A stretch of DNA of 64,000 nt from Actinernus sp. WN-2022 (Eukaryota; Cnidaria; Anthozoa; Actiniaria; Actinernidae): contig JAOWCC010001634.1 of assembly GCA_030867875.1 (NCBI GenBank), positions 102,837,321-102,901,320 of the forward strand, in the 5' to 3' direction. This document shows positions 58,057 to 64,000 of the stretch, piece after piece. The notes below the pieces were generated by a model that saw nothing but the letters and a program-made list of their open reading frames with translations, was not told the origin of the DNA and ran no database searches. The position numbers were made by a program, and so were the translations under genes. Within the stretch, counting starts at the first letter, position 1. Every line of letters begins with the position of its first letter.

Positions 58057-59067
58057 CAGGGTGGGCATAAATGACCCCAAAATCGCCAGGGTTGGTTTAT
58101 TTGTCTATATATCTTCAAGACTTTCAACAGTACAATAATGATTTTTGTATGGAGAGGTTTAGAGCGCTAAACAAAATAAAATGTTGTGTTTTGTGTTAAC
58201 GCGAACATCTTAATGACGTCACAATGACGTAATTTATCCATTTATAATAGGTTTCTCCATATTTTCAAGTAGCCGTAAGATACTAAAATGTTAAATTTTT
58301 CAATTCTCCTCTTGTTGGGAACAAAGTAATCGAAAACCCTATTTCGATTGGTTAAGAGGGAGAAAAGTTATTTAATTTTGAATAAAACCATTTATGAAAC
58401 ATATTTCTTCAAATAACTTTTGGAGTCTTAAATATTATTACATGACAATCTAGAAACTTTAAGAAGTCCTTAGTACCTAAAATCGTATGTTTTTTGAATT
58501 GTAGTTTTTAATGGATAAATGCTTTCAAGGTTACATTGAAAAAACGTAAACGTCACTATGACGTCATGAGTATTTGGAAACGCCCTCTAAATATAGGCGA
58601 GTGAGCATTGTATCTATATTTTTTTACCAATACACTTCTAACGCACTAAGTAGTTGTAATATCGAGTTTTTGTTTTTGTTTTACAGTGGAAAGCCCCATT
58701 TATGTAAAACATATACGTCACAGATATGACGTCATGAAAATATTAAATATTTAATAACTTCGGGAATATTTATCATAGAGACTTCAAAATTGTGCCAAAT
58801 AAAAACGCATCGCCATATCTTCGTTATAGTGTACTTTACTTTAAACGACTATTTAAAAAGGAATTTGACCAAAAAGGAGCTTACTCTTATGACGTCACAA
58901 TAATGTCATTATCTAAAACTAATTTAACCAGAACCTTAAATTTTACTTGCATAGTAAACTGTGAAAATTTTATTCAATTTCAGAGAGTATTTAGGAAATT
59001 GTGCCATTTTATCTAATTTTGGTCACGCTCAACCCTGGCGATTTCGAGGTCATTTATGCCCACCGTG
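58057..59067. mobile_element. 1,011-bp inverted-end element rich in TGACGTCA
   Basis: Starts CAGGGTGGGCATAAATGACC and ends with a near reverse complement (about 38 bp), flanked by CAT (58054-58056 and 59068-59070). The empty site is seen in the captured copy at 50.65 kb (AGTAATCATAGATTATC). TGACGTCA occurs at 58214, 58559, 58727 and 58890. No transposase frame. A 3-bp duplication and CA(C/G)GG ends are compatible with a CACTA-type driver, but this is weak. Confidence 0.8.
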
Positions 59068-59601
59068 CATAGATTATCCAAGTGCGTTCAACATATTTTA
59101 TAAGAGAAAGGACTGGGGTTGCTGTGGTAACACAAAAGGCCGAAAGATTGCTGCAATGATGTGGACTGTGTAAATAATCCTGTTCAAAAATGCTTGTTTT
59201 TAACTAATTTTGAATGTCTTGACTTATATGTTAATATAAAAGGGGATGTATCTGGGTATAAAACTGTAATTATCTTTGTGTAACATTAAATCATCGGATG
59301 CAATGTTTTGTGGCTATATGTACATGTGTGTTTCATGTGGTTATCATTCATTTGAGTATTTGTAGCACATTTTGCAGTGTGGTATACAGTCAGGTGTAAA
59401 GCAATAGTTGAAGTTAGTGTAGAACACAATCAATCCTATATATAGCTAGCTTTCAGCTATTCAGATGTGTATAAACTGCATTCAATTAATCATTCGTGTT
59501 CACTATTTATCACTGGTCTTGTGTTGCCACATGTATATTTTCTGAAACACATGTAGCTACTGTTAATGTTACGAACATGGCTGCAATTTGCTTTCTGCTT
59601 T

Positions 59602-59852
59602 CCATGGAAGTTCTCATCACAGGCACCGTGTAAAATAGGATTCTTTTTACATGACTAATATAATATTCTTATAATATGGCTTCTCTGGGGACAAAGAATC
59701 ACAATTCTTCAAAAGAATTTATATATGTAACTCTTGTAAAAAGAATCTAAAGTAATTTATTCTTCTCTCAAAGGCTAAAAATATTGCAAGTTGTACCAAC
59801 TATTCCTTGTTGAAATTCCATATGGCCAGTGTAAAGGCTGGTACATCCTCTT
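59602..59852. other. Unannotated stretch
   Basis: AT-rich; TTCTTTTTAC and GTAAAAAGAATC form a loose inverted pair. No gene is seen. Confidence 0.35.
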
Positions 59853-60890
59853 GTTCTATATTTGACAGCGTGAGCATTGTAGCCCGTAGCCTATGTGCAT
59901 GTATTTTTTTTGAACGTCATGTTCTCAACCATACTCCTGTTTTTCTATGGTTCCAGCCATTTAATCGTCGCGACGCTCGATCCTCGCGACGTGACGGAGA
60001 ATAAAGTGTCGCGACGGAAAAGTATTTTTTCCTAGCGCAAGGTACACTAGCCTGAATTTCAAGGAGATGGCTGAAATTCAGGCTAAAGGCTCCCTGGTCC
60101 GAGATCGGCGGAGTCGACAGAATGCAGCGTTCGATTACAAACTTTTTAGAGACGGCATGATCAAATTGATATGGTTGAAGATGGGCTCCGTTTAATTTTC
60201 GATACATTCTCGTGTAAAAATAAAAAGGTAAAGGTATATTTTACTTCGGTAACACAGGAAGTAGAGTTTTGTGACAAAGCACGTGCTTGCGATTTTGAAG
60301 GTCCCTGAAGAAATGAAGAACCTCCTCAGAAGAGACAACACTTGCCACAGGCAAGTGATTGCATTAATTCTACGTAGTTACAATCCGTGGGACAATTTCG
60401 GTTTGGTTCTGTGAAACATCGCGGCGAGTTTGGTCGAGCCATATTTTTAGCAATGAATGAAACATTCTAAGGCACATACTGTTTTTAATTTTGAACTTTG
60501 ATAGGACAGATGTAAGGGACTGTTCGTTAATTAATTTATAGCTAAGGGGGAAAGGGGAGTGGGGGTTTTCGGAGGGGAGGGGTACAATTTTGAAAAGTGG
60601 GGGTACACTTTTTTGATATAGCAATGAAGTGGGGGATTACATATTTAGCTAGCCCGTATTTTTGTAGTTAGTTAATAATTATCCCTTCAAAGCTGACTAT
60701 CAGACGTAATTATTAGGCTATTTCGTATCCAAAATTTATCTAACAGATGCCTATTTGAAGGATATCCCGATTGAGACACTGGTCCACATATTTCAGTTTC
60801 TGACTGTTGTAGAATGTCTGAGGGGCGCAGGTCTATCGTTAGTTTTCATCTTAAATCGCACAACGGGGATAACCTCGTGTTAACTTATTA
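59853..60890. repeat. Block A, copy at 59.9-60.9 kb
   Basis: Starts TCTATATTTGACAGCGTGAG and runs to ACCTCGTGTTAACTTATTAT, matching 31.0-32.0 and 41.94-43.0 kb. It is cut off by a minus-strand non-LTR element at about 60891. It lacks the TA-type MITE found at 30.9 kb. Confidence 0.85.
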
Positions 60891-62146
60891 TTATTTATTT
60901 ATTTTATTTATTTAAAGATTCGTCCAAAGGGCAGCTGTTGTATAATAGGACACGAGGTCCTCTACTAGATACAGAACACCGCAACCCCCACCTCTATAAG
61001 AACATCGTTACTCTAGCCCCACCCTTACGCTACCCAGTTAAAAACATATGTATATGTGTGTAGAGAAATTAATGAAAATTATTTCTGTATAGCAGTAAAG
61101 AAAAAAAAGGTAAATGTATATAGGTAAATGTATAAAGATAATAAATAGATAAATAATCAAGAATGTTAATTACCAGCTACAAACCGACATAGCATTAATT
61201 CGACGATACTTAGGACATAATAGCTTGTACGTACGAATATTGTCAGGATCAAAAATTGTGTTGAGTATTTCAAAGAAAAAAGATTTAAGATCTTTTTTGA
61301 AAATTCGCAGAGAAGTGTTAGATTTAACGTCAACTGGTAAAGCGTCCCATGAGTGCACAATTCTGTTGAAAAATGAGTCTCTGAAAAGAGAAGTTCTTGA
61401 TTTCTGTACATTAAGGTTGAGGCCTGATTCAGAGCGGCGAGTGCGAGTATTACAAAAAGATAAGGTACGAATATTGTCAGGATCAAAAATTGTGTTGAGT
61501 ATTTCAAAGAAAAAAAGATTTAAAATCTTTTTTGAAAATTCGGAGAGAAGTGTTAGATTTAACATCAACTGGTAAAGCGTCCCATGAGTGCACAATTCTG
61601 TTGAAAAATGAGTCTCTGAAAAGAGAAGTTCTTGATTTCTGTACATTAAGGTTGAGGCCTGATTCAGAGCGGCGAGTACGAGTATTACAAAAGATAAGTA
61701 ACTGTGTATATCAACTTGACATCGCCAGTTTTATATTTAAAGAAAAAAACAAGATCAAGGTATTCTAGCCAGTAATTAATGGGTAACAGGTTCAATCTCA
61801 GTAAACGTTCAGTATAGTTAAGGCCAGAGTTTTTACATATAAACCTAGTAGATCTTCTCTGGATTTTTTCTATTACGATCACATTATAAATCAAAGACTG
61901 TGGTGCCCAGACTTGAGAACAAAAGCACATATTTGAGCGCACCAGAGAAATATATAACAGTTTGAAAGCGTCTTGATTTAAGTTTCCCGCACAGTTTCGC
62001 TTGATAAATCCTAACATTTTATTGGCTTTGGCAGTAATTACCATAATGTGGTCATTCCATTTCAAGTCTTTGGAAATTATGATGCCGAGATCTCGTTCTT
62101 TGGTGACAATTTTTAGCTGACTCCCTTGCAAGCCGTAATTTCTTTC
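60891..62146 (-). pseudogene. 5'-truncated non-LTR retrotransposon, minus strand
   Basis: The frame 61685-62191 reads LKIVTKERDLGIIISKDLKW, FIKRNCAG, YISLVRSNMCFCSQVWAP, IEKIQRRSTRFI and LNLLPINYWLEYLDLVFFFKYKTG, the region after the RT in Rex/CR1-like elements. The following part (61166-61646) has LFRDSFFNRIVHSWDALP and FDPDNIRTY. The 3' end is a run of AAATA units (60892-60915) inside block A. A 234-bp internal segment is duplicated in tandem. It is the same family as the fossils in the palindrome arms. Confidence 0.8.
61233..61690. repeat. 234-bp tandem duplication inside the non-LTR element
   Basis: 61233-61466 and 61467-61690 are near-identical (ACGAATATTGTCAGGATCAA starts each). It produces two copies of the SLFRDSFFNRIVHSWDALP-type segment on the minus strand, with a 1-base length difference in an A run. 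Confidence 0.9.
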
Positions 62147-64000
62147 AGGGGCTATGTCATGGTACTGCGCATGTATCGAGTAATCGCTCATTTAGTGGCT
62201 GTTAATTGGATACAAACAGCTAAACTTTTCACCCTCAATTGTTTGATTGAAAGGATTTTCAATATTTTCCCTGGAGACTGTTTATATGCACTGTTTCTCA
62301 GTCTTTTTTGCATATTTGCTTTCATTTTAAGCATCCCACATGGCCGAGAGGTTCGTTAGTTCATATCAAAATCGGTGGAAATAGCTCTTTCCGGCCCGGA
62401 AAAACGAATGTAAAGTCTTACCGTGACACAGCCCCTTTAAACTAGAAGTAATCATCAGGGTGGGCATAAATGACCCCAAAATCGCCAGGGTTGGTTTATT
62501 TGTCTATATATCTTCAAGACTTTCAACAGTACAATAATGATTTTTGTATGGAGAGGTTTAGAGCGCTAAACAAAATAAAATGTTGTGTTTTGTGTTAACG
62601 CGAACATCTTAATGACGTCACAATGACGTAATTTATCCATTTATAATAGGTTTCTCCATATTTTCAAGTAGCCGTAAGATACTAAAATGTTAAATTTTTC
62701 AATTCTCCTCTTGTTGGGAACAAAGTAATCGAAAACCCTATTTCGATTGGTTAAGAGGGAGAAAAGTTATTTAATTTTGAATAAAACCATTTATGAAACA
62801 TATTTCTTCAAATAACTTTTGGAGTCTTAAATATTATTACATGACAATCTAGAAACTTTAAGAAGTCCTTAGTACCTAAAATCGTATGTTTTTTGAATTG
62901 TAGTTTTTAATGGATAAATGCTTTCAAGGTTACATTGAAAAAACGTAAACGTCACTATGACGTCATGAGTATTTGGAAACGCCCTCTAAATATAGGCGAG
63001 TGAGCATTGTATCTATATTTTTTTACCAATACACTTCTAACGCACTAAGTAGTTGTAATATCGAGTTTTTGTTTTTGTTTTACAGTGGAAAGCCCCATTT
63101 ATGTAAAACAATACGTCACAGATATGACGTCTTGAAAATATTAAATATTTAATAACTTCGGGAATATTTATCATAGAGACTTCAAAATTGTGCCAAATAA
63201 AAACGCATCGCCATATCTTCGTTATAGTGTACTTTACTTTAAACGACTATTTAAAAAGGAATTTGACCAAAAAGGAGCTTACTCTTATGACGTCACAATA
63301 ATGTCATTATCTAAAACTAATTTAACCAGAACCTTAAATTTTACTTGCATAGTAAACTGTGAAAATTTTATTCAATTTCAGAGAGTATTTAGGAAATTGT
63401 GCCATTTTATCTAATTTTGGTCACGCTCAACCCTGGCGATTTCGAGGTCATTTATGCCCACCGTGCATAGATTATCCAAGTGCGTTCAACATATTTTATA
63501 AGAGAAAGGACTGGGGTTGCTGTGGTAACACAAAAGGCCGAAAGATTGCTGCAATGATGTGGACTGTGTAAATAATCCTGTTCAAAAATGCTTGTTTTTA
63601 ACTAATTTTGAATGTCTTGACTTATATGTTAATATAAAAGGGGATGTATCTGGGTATAAAACTGTAATTATCTTTGTGTAACATTAAATCATCGGATGCA
63701 ATGTTTTGTGGCTATATGTACATGTGTGTTTCATGTGGTTATCATTCATTTGAGTATTTGTAGCACATTTTGCAGTGTGGTATACAGTCAGGTGTAAAGC
63801 AATAGTTGAAGTTAGTGTAGAACACAATCAATCCTATATATAGCTAGCTTTCAGCTATTCAGATGTGTATAAACTGCATTCAATTAATCATTCGTGTTCA
63901 CTATTTATCACTGGTCTTGTGTTGCCACATGTATATTTTCTGAAACACATGTAGCTACTGTTAATGTTACGAACATGGCTGCAATTTGCTTTCTGCTTTC
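62147..64000. repeat. Direct repeat, second copy, open at window end
   Basis: Copy of 57748-59601 including the TTAA-type MITE (62147-62436), 15 codon-sized bases of the small gene, the 1,011-bp element (62456-63465) and the gene's last part (stop at 63571). The left TTAA and the first coding part are missing; the sequence to the left is the non-LTR element. One TGACGTCA is changed to TGACGTCT. Confidence 0.95.

Larger units (their letters stand above)
57572..59173 (+). pseudogene. Small unrecognised gene broken by two MITEs
   Basis: Three short open stretches (57572-57747, 58042-58056, 59071-59173) fall into one uninterrupted frame of about 97 codons if the elements at 57748-58037 and 58057-59067 and one copy of each target duplication are discounted. 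The first part has a hydrophobic run (YLLIIVFLIM) followed by polar residues and two cysteines; the last has WGCCGNTKGR and ends MMWTV before TAA. There is no ATG upstream of the hydrophobic run before a stop at 57557, so an earlier exon or a later ATG is needed. ATTAAA near 59285 could be the polyadenylation signal. I cannot assign a family; a small secreted or membrane-anchored protein is plausible. Confidence 0.6.
57748..59601. repeat. Direct repeat, first copy (>=1.85 kb)
   Basis: Nearly identical to 62147-64000 with only about one indel (near 58710) and a few substitutions seen. The copy's left boundary is the first base of the AGGGG element. The second copy runs off the window, so the full length is unknown. 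Confidence 0.95.

Overview
This is a eukaryotic nuclear window, most likely from an anthozoan cnidarian such as a stony coral. The reasons are long AT-rich non-coding stretches crowded with nested transposon relics, and an intronless, locally duplicated family of RING/B-box/filamin/NHL proteins (TRIM2/3/71 type), a class known to be expanded in corals and anemones. The taxonomic call is inference. There are no rRNA genes, no canonical tRNA genes, no CRISPR array and no bacterial-style operons.

Convincing host coding content is limited to a minus-strand TRIM-NHL family in three copies: intact at 20.6-22.8 kb, intact at 37.8-40.0 kb, and a pseudogene at 50.4-54.2 kb. The pseudogene carries a nonsense codon, a 2-bp frameshift and a 1,587-bp transposon inside the last NHL blade. 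Each copy has the same 3' flank with a conserved AATAAA signal and the same 5' flank with a hairpin element, so the copies arose as blocks of segmental duplication. Pieces of the flanking blocks recur without a gene at 10.0-11.0, 30.2-32.0, 45.6-46.6 and 59.9-60.9 kb.

Layout. 0-9.9 kb: no recognisable gene; MITEs, a 27-bp minisatellite, a 2.6-kb element with long inverted ends and a tRNA-type SINE. 10-17.8 kb: a duplicated block truncated against a 6.2-kb imperfect palindrome whose arms each hold the same non-LTR retrotransposon fossil, abutting a GGGTCTTCG satellite. 18-24 kb: inverted-repeat elements and TRIM-NHL copy 1. 24-27 kb: a degenerate DIRS-like retrotransposon split by a 665-bp hAT-like element. 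27-32 kb: a 1.56-kb long-inverted-repeat element and a block copy. 32-36 kb: a second DIRS-like relic on the minus strand, with an upstream exon-like array of 19-residue repeats. 36-43 kb: a Penelope-like fragment, TRIM-NHL copy 2 and its doubled 5' flank. 45-48.3 kb: two non-LTR relics, the larger carrying a PIF/Harbinger-like MITE. 48.4-55.6 kb: TRIM-NHL copy 3 and flanks. 56-64 kb: non-LTR tails, a small unrecognised gene broken by two MITEs, and a near-identical direct repeat of at least 1.85 kb that runs off the window end.

The most informative result is a set of insertion histories that the sequence itself proves through empty and filled sites. Several element classes have exact target duplications: CAGGG-ended elements with 5-bp duplications, TTAA elements, TWA (TTA/TAA) elements and TA elements. 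The small secreted-type gene near 57.6-59.2 kb reads through as one frame once two elements and their target duplications are discounted. Its 3' part also appears inside the transposon that broke TRIM-NHL copy 3, which suggests gene-fragment capture.
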